Source of the DNA: Candidatus Woesearchaeota archaeon
GTDB taxonomy: Archaea > Nanobdellota > Nanobdellia > Woesearchaeales > JAHWIC01
Length of the DNA: 49,887 bases
NCBI GenBank assembly: GCA_019322805.1
Contig: JAHWIC010000007.1
Span: 1 to 49,887 of the forward strand
Direction of reading: 5' to 3'
Position numbers and translations under genes: made by a program
Notes under the pieces: generated by a model
The model's database searches: none
What the model saw: only the letters and a program-made list of their open reading frames with translations
Told to the model about the DNA's origin: nothing
In this document: positions 34,101 through 41,925 of the stretch, piece by piece
How positions within the stretch are numbered: the stretch's first letter is position 1
Layout: each line of letters begins with the position of its first letter

Positions 34101-36619
34101 ACACATGCTCCACTTGTTCCATCACACCAATCATCATTAGTATCATAACAGCAATCACCTGTTCCGCCTGCTGCATCACTAGCCCAGCAGTCAGGAGTGC
34201 CATCAGGCAGGCTATCACAAGTGGCCAGAGGATCATGACTGCCTTGGCAATTACAAGCAGCAGAATTACTAGGAGTGGTTTGATAGGTTCCTTCATAACA
34301 TGCTCCAAGCTGTCCATCACACCAGGTATCATCAGTATCGTAACAACAATCACCTGCATTGCTGGCCCAGCAATCCTGAGCACCACTACTGCAATCACTG
34401 GCAAACCAGTCCTTGCCGTTAAAACAATTGCATGCAGCACTGTCCGAAGAAGGCTCATTATACCATACACCATCATGGCAGGCATTAGTGCCATCACACC
34501 AGTCATCACTAGCTTCATAACAGCAGGCAGTTTCATCCCAGCAGCCTGCTTCACCGTCATAATCGCAGATATCTGCTGCTATGACTCCGACTGTTAAACA
34601 CCCACATACCTCTGGAGATGTATCTCCATCATTTTGATAGATTCCAGCTACGCATGCTCCACTAGTTCCATCACACCAATCATCATCGCCTTCATAACAA
34701 CAATCACCTGTTCCGCCTGCTGCATCACTAGCCCAGCAGCTTGACTGCCCAGCTAAGAAGCAAGTGTCATCAGGCAGGTAGCCGCCTTTGCACTGGCAGG
34801 TTTCTTGGCGGTTTTCTGCAAGTGAGTAATATTTCCCATCTATGCATGCTCCAAGCGCTCCACGCACTCCAAGCTGTCCATCACACCAATTATCGCTAAG
34901 ATCATCACAACAGTCAGTAGCACTAGCAGCCCAGCAGCCTTCTGTACCCTCAGGCAGGATATCACAGGTATCTGTGTAAGCATGACCACCTAAACAATTA
35001 CAAACACCGCCATAACTAGGGCTGGTTCGGTAAGTTCCTCCAACGCATGCTCCGGCAGTACCATCACACACATTATCAGTTCCATCACAGCAATAACCTA
35101 TAAAAGGAGCCCAGCAGTTGCTGTCTCCTTCTGAGCAAACGCCATAGTAGTCAATGTACCCTCCTTTGCACTGGCAAGCTTCTTGGCTGGTTTCTGAGTC
35201 TGTTCTATATACCCCTGCTGCACATGCTCCAGCAGTACCATCACACCAGGTATCGTCAGTATCATAACAACAATCACCTTTCTCAATAGCCCAGCAGTCA
35301 GGAGTGCCATCAGGCAGACTTTGACAATCAACAGCATCCCAGCCCTTGCCGTTAAAACAATTGCATGCAGCACTGTCTGAAGCAGGGTCACTATACCACA
35401 CACCATCATGGCATGCATTAGTGCCATCGCACCAATCATCACTATCTTCATAACAGCAGCCAGTTTCGTCCCAGCAGCCTGCTTCCCCATTTGTCTCGCA
35501 GTTATCTGAGAGAGGATACCCATCAATTATACATTTGCATACTTCAGGATAATCATCTATACTAGCTGCTGCTGACCAGTATGTTCCATCCACACATGCT
35601 CCATCAGGAACACTGCCGCACCAAGTATCATCAATGCCACCATCATCGCCGCAGCACTTTGATGGAATCGTCATCCAGCAATTTGTATCACCATTGCTGC
35701 AGCCGTCTGTGTCTCCTTCATAAGCCTCACAGCATACATAGTGGTAATCGCCATCATTATGGTAATTTCCATTTACACAGCAGTCCCAAGTGCCTGTTGC
35801 TCCAGAGAAATCATCATCCCCCCTATCATCACCACAGCAACTAGCACCTGTTCCTGATGCACCATCAATCCAGGTATATCCATTACATTGCTCGCATAAA
35901 TATTCGTAACCGTCAATATTTTCTCTGTATACCCCATCTATACATGCTCCAGCAGGAGGACCACCACACCAAGTATCCTCAATACCACCATCGTCACCGC
36001 AGCAATTTGATTGAAACGGCATCCAGCAATTTGTGTCACCATTACTGCAGCCATCTGTGTCACCTTCATAAGCTTGGCAGCATAGACGGTGGACATCGCC
36101 ATCAGTATGGTAATCTCCATTTATACAGCATTCCCAAGTGCCGCTTCCAGAGAAATCATCAATTGGACCATCATCACCACAGCATTGTCCACCCGGGCAA
36201 GGATATGAGCCGCAAGAAGTTGCTGAATCAATCCAGGTTCCGCCAATACACGCACAATCAAGAGGGTCATTATCCCAGTCTACAGTGTAAATAGTACCAT
36301 ATCCTCTAGTATAAACCTGTCCCACATCCAGACCACTAACACATTTAGATCCTGCCTGTAAGTATTTGCTTCCCTCTGTAATGCAAACCTCTATAGGAGG
36401 CTGAACACTATCACTACCTACCATAAGTTCACAAGTATTTGTGGTAGGGCATTGTTTGGAATATAAAATAGTACCACTTGAAGTACCCTCACGCACTCGT
36501 ATAACTATACTATCAGCCGTAGGAAGAGGGTCTGCAGCATACACTTGCCCAATATAAACCAAGCTAATAACTATTAGAAGAATTATCTTAAGAAAACCTG
36601 AAAAAGATATTTTTTTCAT
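31112..36619 (-). CDS. Giant secreted Cys-rich tandem-repeat protein
   Basis: 1835 residues with a signal peptide (MKKISFSGFLKIILL..., cleavage near residue 28) and no C-terminal membrane segment. From about residue 140 to 900 there are roughly 13 tandem units of 50-70 residues with the pattern CCxDxxDxWCDGxxGACxxGxY, then CxCxG, then CWA. A last degenerate unit is at the extreme C-terminus (CWASEI...CCGDDPEETW). The middle and distal parts (about 950-1750) carry many thrombospondin-3-like DSDGDGxxDxCD segments and MopE-like CxDGxDNDxDG motifs, both probable calcium or metal binders. Cysteine content is extreme and implies an oxidising exterior. The units near 34.4 and 35.35 kb share near-identical DNA, so the array is recently duplicated. 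Probably an adhesin or sheath component; this is inference. Confidence 0.8.
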   Translation of the reverse strand: MKKISFSGFLKIILLIVISLVYIGQVYAADPLPTADSIVIRVREGTSSGTILYSKQCPTTNTCELMVGSDSVQPPIEVCITEGSKYLQAGSKCVSGLDVGQVYTRGYGTIYTVDWDNDPLDCACIGGTWIDSATSCGSYPCPGGQCCGDDGPIDDFSGSGTWECCINGDYHTDGDVHRLCCQAYEGDTDGCSNGDTNCWMPFQSNCCGDDGGIEDTWCGGPPAGACIDGVYRENIDGYEYLCEQCNGYTWIDGASGTGASCCGDDRGDDDFSGATGTWDCCVNGNYHNDGDYHYVCCEAYEGDTDGCSNGDTNCWMTIPSKCCGDDGGIDDTWCGSVPDGACVDGTYWSAAASIDDYPEVCKCIIDGYPLSDNCETNGEAGCWDETGCCYEDSDDWCDGTNACHDGVWYSDPASDSAACNCFNGKGWDAVDCQSLPDGTPDCWAIEKGDCCYDTDDTWCDGTAGACAAGVYRTDSETSQEACQCKGGYIDYYGVCSEGDSNCWAPFIGYCCDGTDNVCDGTAGACVGGTYRTSPSYGGVCNCLGGHAYTDTCDILPEGTEGCWAASATDCCDDLSDNWCDGQLGVRGALGACIDGKYYSLAENRQETCQCKGGYLPDDTCFLAGQSSCWASDAAGGTGDCCYEGDDDWCDGTSGACVAGIYQNDGDTSPEVCGCLTVGVIAADICDYDGEAGCWDETACCYEASDDWCDGTNACHDGVWYNEPSSDSAACNCFNGKDWFASDCSSGAQDCWASNAGDCCYDTDDTWCDGQLGACYEGTYQTTPSNSAACNCQGSHDPLATCDSLPDGTPDCWASDAAGGTGDCCYDTNDDWCDGTSGACVDGVYQTDSETSQQACQCKGEHSYSGTCSEGQTGCWEKYGGSMNCCDGTDTVCDGTGNYAACINGFYRTEGDYDQTVCSCGGGYWDIGGEAISSPDNLCCEDDSFEEMLTRDAHSSMDNGYIADPTDDACCSAANDCVDDSVCYNSGPTAHDADDDGDVDYCNSGIWYDCFSDIQCQDGYQCANYNCVACIPGTCGAGCVGHDSDGDGLIDDCDIEGSDDSIMGIQDKSYYNEPVDEECNDGVDNDGNAGCDSDGCLCTMDNNYCGSGNHLLIELDPNIGCTCTTCEECGGTWWDLNLCDEAECQGCTGNCHFDEIIPGVSGSCCTDSDLDGVCDDAPDICPGHNDSADADGDTKPDGCDKCGAESDCPDQDCSNDDDNDCSPDNVDCYPGDPTKGDGDLSGETESCGTDDCYGGTYYKFTDAEIYCINGDFVWNCSPAEFPYIETDLDGDGYDNFCDYDDNNPCTKEYPGGDNCDFEGCLDDTEDCTNSCPGPDADSDGIPDDCDIYGDDRDNDGTPDSFDCFPDDSLIGEGDPCPTTMFCGDDGCREGSYFDFTDCVEICGNLTDGVCGCECSPAALPYDGLDADNDGYDDYCDNYPNDPCSKVTQRDNCSTDVCMDDLTNFCNNACKGPDSDGDNVTDICDSYPGDPCSIALPEDNCGRPGCLEKSNVYCNNCSSLNDADGDNIIDLCDTENTLLDCTDSIDNDGDGTCDELGCNGMDPDQGCAELCESCEECGAGAFDFCGQTECESCGSNCHYSFGLGLFNDCCIDSDSDTVCDIYDLCPDKDDRIDADGDGMPNACDYCENEPALTVPSEVEEITCIDGIDNDCDGSTDTNDDDCQCPLGTMMCSDGVCSVECEEPLACNNNSVCDAIESCDCADCYFEQGSCSQGAICDPETGLCSSEPDLSTELCESYDPSTDQGTCNVGERNCWASEIPLDYIIVGDTRCCGDDPEETWMYKSNIDLEHVLVEYTCYNGEWRSLREVGITYYDVGVE

Positions 36620-36634
36620 CTATTTCCAAACACC

Positions 36635-37099
36635 TTATTTTTTAATATTAGTGTTCATTGGCCTTGTTGATGGCCTGTAATGATGCATTGGATGGTAGTG
36701 TATCCTTTTTGGCTGCTTTTTTTTCTTGTGAAGATAAAGCACGATACCTATTGCTATAAATACAATCCCGATGATTAATGATATCAACAATACCTTTTCT
36801 AAAGGAATGTTCTTTAACTGCTCTGTAATGGGTGGTTTTTTTATCAGGGTTTTTCTGTATTCCTGCAGATTTGAGATGCCGTCATTATCGCGGTCAAGGT
36901 GCGCATCATTTATATCCCATCTTAGGCCGTCATGGGTTTTTTCCCAATCATCAGGCAAGCCGTCATTATCATAATCAAAAGGGTATTTGTCCTGATTGTC
37001 CGGGATGCTGTCCTTGTCAAAATCTACAACTCGCTGAGAGTTTACAGGCTGCAATAACAGCAGAAATACAGCCATTATCAGATAAATGTTATATCTCAT
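36635..37099 (-). CDS. Small membrane protein with thrombospondin-3-like calcium motifs
   Basis: From the ATG at 37099 the protein has 154 residues: signal peptide (YNIYLIMAVFLLLLQPVNS), two or three D-x-D-x-D calcium loops (DFDKDSIPDNQDKYP, DYDNDGLPDDWE, DRDNDGISNLQEY), a transmembrane helix (about residues 106-128) and a basic cytoplasmic tail rich in His and Pro. An upstream in-frame ATG at 37129 is rejected: GAGGGAT, a good Shine-Dalgarno sequence, precedes 37099, and the TATA-like TTTATATAT (about 37134-37142) would start transcription downstream of 37129. It is the first gene of the second surface operon, 15 nt before the giant repeat protein, and may anchor it. Confidence 0.75.
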   Translation of the reverse strand: MRYNIYLIMAVFLLLLQPVNSQRVVDFDKDSIPDNQDKYPFDYDNDGLPDDWEKTHDGLRWDINDAHLDRDNDGISNLQEYRKTLIKKPPITEQLKNIPLEKVLLISLIIGIVFIAIGIVLYLHKKKKQPKRIHYHPMHHYRPSTRPMNTNIKK

Positions 37100-37233
37100 G
37101 ATATCCCTCTTTTTTATTTTTATATTCAAAAACCTAATATATAAACTTTGCTCTAAAATTAAGTAAAGTTCTTAAGGTTTTTTTATAATCAGGATAAATA
37201 AAAAATCAATATGGTCTTATCATTAGAAATAAT

Positions 37234-37491
37234 TCAATAAAAAATAGTCAATAGAAAATAAATAATTATGAAAATTCCCTTAAGAACTAAAATAAAGGAA
37301 TTTTCGTCTTATTCTGGTTCTTTAGAAACACTGTAGATGTGTCGGAAATCATACTTATCCATTTCATTAGGTATGATTTCTGAGCACGTTAAAAACCCCC
37401 GAAGGTGGTTTTCAACGATTTTTGCCTTAAGAAAGGAATAAAGCAAAAATCGGAATTATTCATTTTCGTTATTGAATTTTTTCAAATTGAT
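37234..37491 (+). repeat. Dispersed cloverleaf-like element, copy D (five-armed)
   Basis: The closing stem here is changed on both strands, AATAATTATGA (37261-37271) with TCGGAATTATT (37450-37460). Arm 1 is GAAAATTCC (37270-37278) with GGAATTTTC (37297-37305), arm 2 CGTCT (37305-37309) with AGATG (37335-37339), arm 3 GATTTTTGC (37417-37425) with GCAAAAATC (37443-37451). Between arms 2 and 3 are two extra hairpins: GAAATCATAC (37345-37354) with GTATGATTTC (37371-37380), and 37388-37400 with 37404-37416 (11 of 13 pairs, GAA loop). It lies between two divergent operons. Confidence 0.87.
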
Positions 37492-37509
37492 CCTTGATAT
37501 TGATTTGGG

Positions 37510-37557
37510 GCAAAAATCAGATTTATTTTTTGTTTTATTGAATTTTTTCAAATTGAT
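37510..37557 (+). repeat. Partial element F: duplicated right end of copy D
   Basis: GCAAAAATC (37510-37518), TCAGATTT (37517-37524) and a T-rich tail repeat the right end of the family. The 21-base sequence at 37471-37491 is exactly repeated at 37537-37557 and is itself a near-palindrome (TTGAA-tttt-TTCAA). So copy D is followed by a second, older-looking right end, as would result from nested insertion or unequal recombination. The rest of the 37130-37645 interval shows no gene. Confidence 0.75.
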
Positions 37558-37645
37558 TTATTATAATGATCTTATGGATGTTGGAAACCTGACTTAATAT
37601 CCAAAATAAAAAGATATATTAATGAATGCATAAATTCTATAGGCT

Positions 37646-39385
37646 ATGAAAAGATTAGCATATATCGTATTCTTGCTGTTCCTGCTATTAGCGCCTATAG
37701 GCTTTGCCAAGCAGGGGCATATGAGGTTATTGGCTGTTAAGGAAACCAAAGATGGCTTTAATGGAAGCATTGCTGATTTGTACCTTGAGATTACTGACGG
37801 CTCTGGCAGGGTTTTCCTGGAAACATTTCCTTTGACAAAGGTTGATACACAGTTATCCACAAGGTTTGCAAAGGAGATAGCCTGCGATTATCTTGATGAA
37901 GACTGCAGTAATTTTGATTTCTTCTATACAATAAGGTCCGAGTCTTCAATAGTTGGCGGGCCTTCAGCAGGTGCTGCTATCACATTTTTAACAATAGCCT
38001 TATTGGATGGTATTCCAGTAGACGAGAGTGCAACAGTTACTGGAACAATTAACTCTGGCGGGATAATAGGCACTGTTGGCGGTTTGAAAGCAAAGATTGA
38101 TGCAGCAACAGGAGCAGGTTTAAAGAAGGTTTTGATACCAAAGGGAGCTATATTGTCTTCTGGAGCTAACCAAACATTAAACCTAAGCTGGTATACTGAC
38201 AATAAGAGCATTGAGGTGTTAGAGGCATCGACAATTGATGATATGATTCACTTGTTTACTGGGAGAAAGATTAAAGAAGTGGGAAACCTTTCAATTGACC
38301 CAGATTATGCTGAAACAATGAAGGGCTTATCACAAATGCTTTGCGGAAAAAGTGACAAGCTAAAATTGGAAATAGCAAAGTTTGACCCTGAAAACAAAAC
38401 CAATCTGACAAATGCTGACGAGCTTTATAGCTCTGCCATGGAAGCATTTGATGAAGGGCTGTATTACACTTCTGCATCCTACTGCTATGGAGCTAATGTG
38501 AAATATAGAAATGCTTTGTATGACCTGGAGAATCTGACAGAATCAGCTATACATAAGATAATAAACGTTGCACAGAGAGACTTAGCTAATTTACGAAAAA
38601 ACCTTCACAACTCGAAGATTGAGACGATAACTGATTTAGAGACTTTTATGGTTGTTACCGACAGGCTGATAGAAGCTGAAAAGTATATAGAACTGGCTTT
38701 TGAGAATATCAATGACAGCAAGGCCACGTATTATCTTGCCTATGGGATGGAAAGAATATATTCTGCTTATTCTTGGTATGAATTTCTTGCTCATTCTGGC
38801 AGAAAACTGAACCTGAATGAAGAGGCTCTTAAGGAATCCTGCCAGAATAAGATAGCTGAGGCGGAAGAGAGGCACCAATATGTCAGTATGTTTCTTTCCC
38901 CATCAACATTGGAATCAACACGCGAAGGCATAGACCTGGCTAATAAGGACCTTTATGATGGCAATTATGCTTTATGCCTTTTCAAGGCAAGCAAGGCAAA
39001 GGCAGGAGCAGATGTTATACTAAGCATGTTTGATATTGAAGAGGAGCAGGTAGATATTTTACTGCAGCAAAAACTTGATGTTGCAAAGAAGAACATAATC
39101 AGGGAGCTGAATAAAGATATATTTCCGGTACTAGGTTATTCTTATTATGAGTATGCAAACTCGTTAAAAGAGGAGGATAAATACTCAGCACTGCTTTATG
39201 CAGAATACGCTCTTGAGCTCAGCGGCCTTGATATATACTTTAAAGAAAAGGGACATGGATTTAAGATTCCTGAAATATACATCCATGGAACACTCATCTT
39301 TATCTGGGGGTTTGTGCTTGGACTTATTGTTGGATTTCTTATGAAAATCAGGAAGCGTCATGTTAGGAAGAAAAGGAAAAGATAG
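37646..39385 (+). CDS. Membrane-anchored Lon-like (S16) protease without ATPase domain
   Basis: 579 residues. A signal peptide or anchor at residues 1-21 is followed by a Lon proteolytic domain with the Ser-Lys dyad: S107 in SIVGGPSAGAAI and K148 in GTVGGLKAKIDAA. No AAA+ module is present. Residues 230-540 are mostly helical (probable repeat or coiled-coil region), and a second transmembrane helix (about 550-568, IHGTLIFIWGFVLGLIVGFLM) leads to a basic tail. The protease domain is therefore probably outside the membrane, unlike archaeal LonB where it faces the cytoplasm with an ATPase. A TATA-like GATATATTA (37612-37620) suits the ATG. It opens a plus-strand run of five genes with overlapping or abutting ends. 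Confidence 0.85.
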   Translation: MKRLAYIVFLLFLLLAPIGFAKQGHMRLLAVKETKDGFNGSIADLYLEITDGSGRVFLETFPLTKVDTQLSTRFAKEIACDYLDEDCSNFDFFYTIRSESSIVGGPSAGAAITFLTIALLDGIPVDESATVTGTINSGGIIGTVGGLKAKIDAATGAGLKKVLIPKGAILSSGANQTLNLSWYTDNKSIEVLEASTIDDMIHLFTGRKIKEVGNLSIDPDYAETMKGLSQMLCGKSDKLKLEIAKFDPENKTNLTNADELYSSAMEAFDEGLYYTSASYCYGANVKYRNALYDLENLTESAIHKIINVAQRDLANLRKNLHNSKIETITDLETFMVVTDRLIEAEKYIELAFENINDSKATYYLAYGMERIYSAYSWYEFLAHSGRKLNLNEEALKESCQNKIAEAEERHQYVSMFLSPSTLESTREGIDLANKDLYDGNYALCLFKASKAKAGADVILSMFDIEEEQVDILLQQKLDVAKKNIIRELNKDIFPVLGYSYYEYANSLKEEDKYSALLYAEYALELSGLDIYFKEKGHGFKIPEIYIHGTLIFIWGFVLGLIVGFLMKIRKRHVRKKRKR

Positions 39386-39901
39386 ATGAGATGCATTAAA
39401 TGCAAAAGAAAAAAGCAGCTGGTACGTCTGGCCAGCTTAGAGCCTGTATGCAAAGACTGTTTTTGCAGAATAATCGAAAAGAGGATTAGAAAAAGAATAA
39501 GGCTGAATAAACTGTTCAGGAAAGGAGACAGGATTCTTATAGCAGATGAATTATCCTTTTATCTGATTAAGAAAATAATAAAGGAGCTGCCTGTTAAACT
39601 GTTTTTAAGAACCTCAGCAGATAAGACAAATAAAAAAGCAGTCAAATGGACGCTGGATGATGAATTGTCAGCATTTTTAGAGAATATTTTCTTTGGGAAA
39701 AAGAGAAGTAAGCCCAAACAAATAAGCATACTTGATGTTATTACTGATAATGAAGCTGTGATGTTCTCAAAAATAAATAATATCAAATTCGAGCCAAATA
39801 AGAAGGATAAAAATATAACAAATATTCTTAACAGGCTTGAAAAGAAATATCCAGAGATAAGGTTTTCATTATCGCGAAGCATTTCTGAATCTAGAAAATG
39901 A
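39386..39901 (+). CDS. Zinc-ribbon protein resembling a degenerate NCS2/CTU2
   Basis: A 171-residue protein starting directly after the Lon-like stop. Residues 3-6 (CIKC) and 22-25 (CKDC) form a treble-clef-like ribbon, followed by FCRIIEKRIRKRIRLNKLFRKGDRILIADE. That order, CxxC, CxxCF, basic helix, then a strand entering a nucleotide-binding fold, is that of the TtuA/NCS6/CTU family of tRNA 2-thiolation proteins. The PP-loop SGGxDS that should follow the strand is missing, as in the non-catalytic partner NCS2/CTU2. It is half the usual length. Its stop overlaps the next start (ATGA). A sulphur-transfer partner role is only inferred. Confidence 0.45.
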   Translation: MRCIKCKRKKQLVRLASLEPVCKDCFCRIIEKRIRKRIRLNKLFRKGDRILIADELSFYLIKKIIKELPVKLFLRTSADKTNKKAVKWTLDDELSAFLENIFFGKKRSKPKQISILDVITDNEAVMFSKINNIKFEPNKKDKNITNILNRLEKKYPEIRFSLSRSISESRK

Positions 39902-40854
39902 GAAGGTTTGCAATAATATTGTTATTCTTGGTTATTGGATGCAGCAATACAGCCAACATTATTCCAAGAGAATTCAGCCAGGATGTTGAGATTTATTTTT
40001 GCCCAAGAGATAATTGCAGTGATCATCTGGTTGATTTTATTAATAGTGCAAAAACCTCGGTTCATTGTGCTTTTTATGATCTTGACCTTAGCAATGTTAT
40101 CTTGGCTTTGGCTGAGAAAAGCAAACACTTAGATGTTAAGTTGGTCATTGATGATGACAATATTGGCGGATTAAATGGAAGCAGAATAAGGACTGATGAT
40201 TCAAAACAATTAACCCACAATAAATTCTGTGTTATTGACGGAAAGGCTGTATGGACTGGAAGCTTCAATCCCACATATAATGGAGATGACTACAATAATA
40301 ACAATGTTATTGTTCTTTATTCAAAATATCTTGCAGAAAATTACGAAAAAGAATTTGATGAGTTGTGGAATCTTAATTTCGGCTCTGGCAAAAGAGTTAA
40401 GCGCCCAACCATTTATCTAAACAATATAAAGATTGAAAATTTCTTTTGCCCTGAAGATTACTGCGAGGCTAGAGTTGCTAACACCATAAAGAAAGCGAAT
40501 CAAAGTGTTTATTTTATGACATTTACTTTTACAAGCGAGCCAATAGCAGACACTTTACTTTTTCTGGAGAATGTGACTATCAAAGGGATATTTGAAAAAA
40601 GACAGCGTGGTGGATATAGCCAGTTTACAAGGCTAAAAGATTTTGGTCTTGATGTTAGGCTTGATGATAACCCAAAGACGATGCACCACAAGGTCTTTAT
40701 TATAGACAAGAAGATGGTGATTACAGGCTCTTATAACCCGACACAGGCTGCAAACACAAAGAATGATGAAAATGTGTTGATTATTCATGATGAAGACATT
40801 TCTCAAAAATATTTGGATGAATTCAATTATCTATGGGAGAACAAAACTATATAA
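39898..40854 (+). CDS. Phospholipase D-like lipoprotein (two HKD motifs)
   Basis: 318 residues with a lipobox (LVIG-C15). There are two HxK(x)4D phosphodiesterase motifs: H107, K109, D114 in THNKFCVIDG followed by TGSFNP, and H263, K265, D270 in MHHKVFIIDK followed by TGSYNP. Both active-site halves are complete, so the protein probably folds as one pseudo-symmetric PLD. Substrates in the family include phospholipids and DNA (Nuc-type nucleases). As an exported lipoprotein it would act outside the cell, where it could digest lipid or DNA from a host or the surroundings; that is inference. It is linked by ATGA to the NCS2-like gene. Confidence 0.88.
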   Translation: MRRFAIILLFLVIGCSNTANIIPREFSQDVEIYFCPRDNCSDHLVDFINSAKTSVHCAFYDLDLSNVILALAEKSKHLDVKLVIDDDNIGGLNGSRIRTDDSKQLTHNKFCVIDGKAVWTGSFNPTYNGDDYNNNNVIVLYSKYLAENYEKEFDELWNLNFGSGKRVKRPTIYLNNIKIENFFCPEDYCEARVANTIKKANQSVYFMTFTFTSEPIADTLLFLENVTIKGIFEKRQRGGYSQFTRLKDFGLDVRLDDNPKTMHHKVFIIDKKMVITGSYNPTQAANTKNDENVLIIHDEDISQKYLDEFNYLWENKTI

Positions 40855-40871
40855 ACGAAAAAATTGTCCAA
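40848..40871 (+). promoter_or_regulatory. Promoter with TTGTCCAA site before the ATP-grasp gene
   Basis: CTATATAAA (40848-40856) is a TATA box about 26 nt before the ATG at 40876, indicating a leaderless mRNA. TTGTCCAA at 40864-40871 falls between TATA and start, the same placement as the copy in the lrp promoter at 48293-48300. A bound regulator there would block transcription initiation. Confidence 0.5.
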
Positions 40872-40875
40872 AAAT

Positions 40876-41925
40876 ATGATGAAAACTTTATTAGCTGTTG
40901 GAGAATTAAGGGACTGGGATTCATATAAGAAGTTTTACAGGCAGAGAAGGCTATTCTCTAAGTATGGATTCAGGTTTAAATCAGTGGATTATGCCGATAT
41001 ATTAAAAGACAAACTGCCTAAGATAAAGGCAAGGGAGGTGGTTATCTTCTTTTTCTTCCCTTTTACTTACTGGGACAAAAAGATTGAGACAAAAATTTAC
41101 AAAGGAGTTTATGGAAATGTATCCTTTTATAATAAGTTCAAGGAGTTTTGGAAAATAATCTACGATAAAATAAACAGCTTTTACCCTGATAAACGAATCT
41201 TCTATGTTAATCATCCGGCTGGAATAAGCCTTGACAGGGACAAGGAAGCAACTAAAAAGCTGCTGTCAGGCAGAGGCGTACAAGTTTCAAAACCCTATTT
41301 TACTCGTGACCTGGATAAGATTACCGGGCTTCTTGACCAAGGAAAAAAACTCTTTGTTAAGGTCAGATACGGCTCGATGGGCAAAGGGATTACCTATCTT
41401 GAAAAGGATAGATGGTTTACTAATTTCAGATTTAGGAGCGGCAGGATAATAAGCAAAAAATCAGATTATGGATGGACGTTCAAGGAAATAACAGGGAATA
41501 AAAGGTTTTTGAGGGAATTATTGAAGCAGGATATAATTATAGAAGAAACTGTCAATCCTTGGTTGTTAAAAGGGAGGAAATTTGATTTAAGGCTTTATGT
41601 ATGCTTTGGCAAGGTACTTTATATTTACCCTAGAAGCAATGATACTAAAGAGATAACAACAAATATATCGCAGGGAGCAACTGGTGAAAATTCAAAATTC
41701 TTGCATAGCATACCCCCAAGAATAATTGAGGAAGCTGTGAAAAATGCAATAAAAGCAACAAAGGCAATGAATCTAAATTTTGCTGGTGTCGATATAATGC
41801 CTAATGTTGACTGCAAGAGTGTTACTGTTATTGAGGTTAATACTTTCCCCGGTTTTCCTAAAGTGAGGAAATTCAATCTTGCAAAATATCTGATACGGGA
41901 GATAGTTAGTCAAAAATGGTTATGA
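40876..41925 (+). CDS. ATP-grasp domain protein
   Basis: About 350 residues. The N-terminal third is a Rossmann-like pre-ATP-grasp domain. The ATP-grasp core shows KLFVKVRYGSMGKGITYL (first nucleotide-binding lysine and glycine loop), IIEETVNPW, KFDLRLYVCFGKVLYIYPRSN, NISQGA and the metal-binding FAGVDIM...VIEVNTFPGFP. This pattern is closest to RimK-like ligases that join amino acids or peptides by ATP-dependent amide bond formation. Substrate unknown. The frame is open from a TTG at 40864, but that base is within the predicted operator; ATG at 40876 or 40879 fits the promoter. The stop overlaps the GNAT start. Confidence 0.85.
   Translation: MMKTLLAVGELRDWDSYKKFYRQRRLFSKYGFRFKSVDYADILKDKLPKIKAREVVIFFFFPFTYWDKKIETKIYKGVYGNVSFYNKFKEFWKIIYDKINSFYPDKRIFYVNHPAGISLDRDKEATKKLLSGRGVQVSKPYFTRDLDKITGLLDQGKKLFVKVRYGSMGKGITYLEKDRWFTNFRFRSGRIISKKSDYGWTFKEITGNKRFLRELLKQDIIIEETVNPWLLKGRKFDLRLYVCFGKVLYIYPRSNDTKEITTNISQGATGENSKFLHSIPPRIIEEAVKNAIKATKAMNLNFAGVDIMPNVDCKSVTVIEVNTFPGFPKVRKFNLAKYLIREIVSQKWL

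Noticed and set aside
31180..36294. Many plus-strand open frames opposite the giant repeat protein
   Set aside because: They are His- and Gln-rich antisense shadows of a Cys- and Asp-rich repetitive gene, without promoters or recognisable domains.
31112..36619. Repeat array considered as a CRISPR or intergenic satellite
   Set aside because: The repeats are in frame, vary in length, and encode a signal-peptide-bearing protein; no short spacers of constant length are present.
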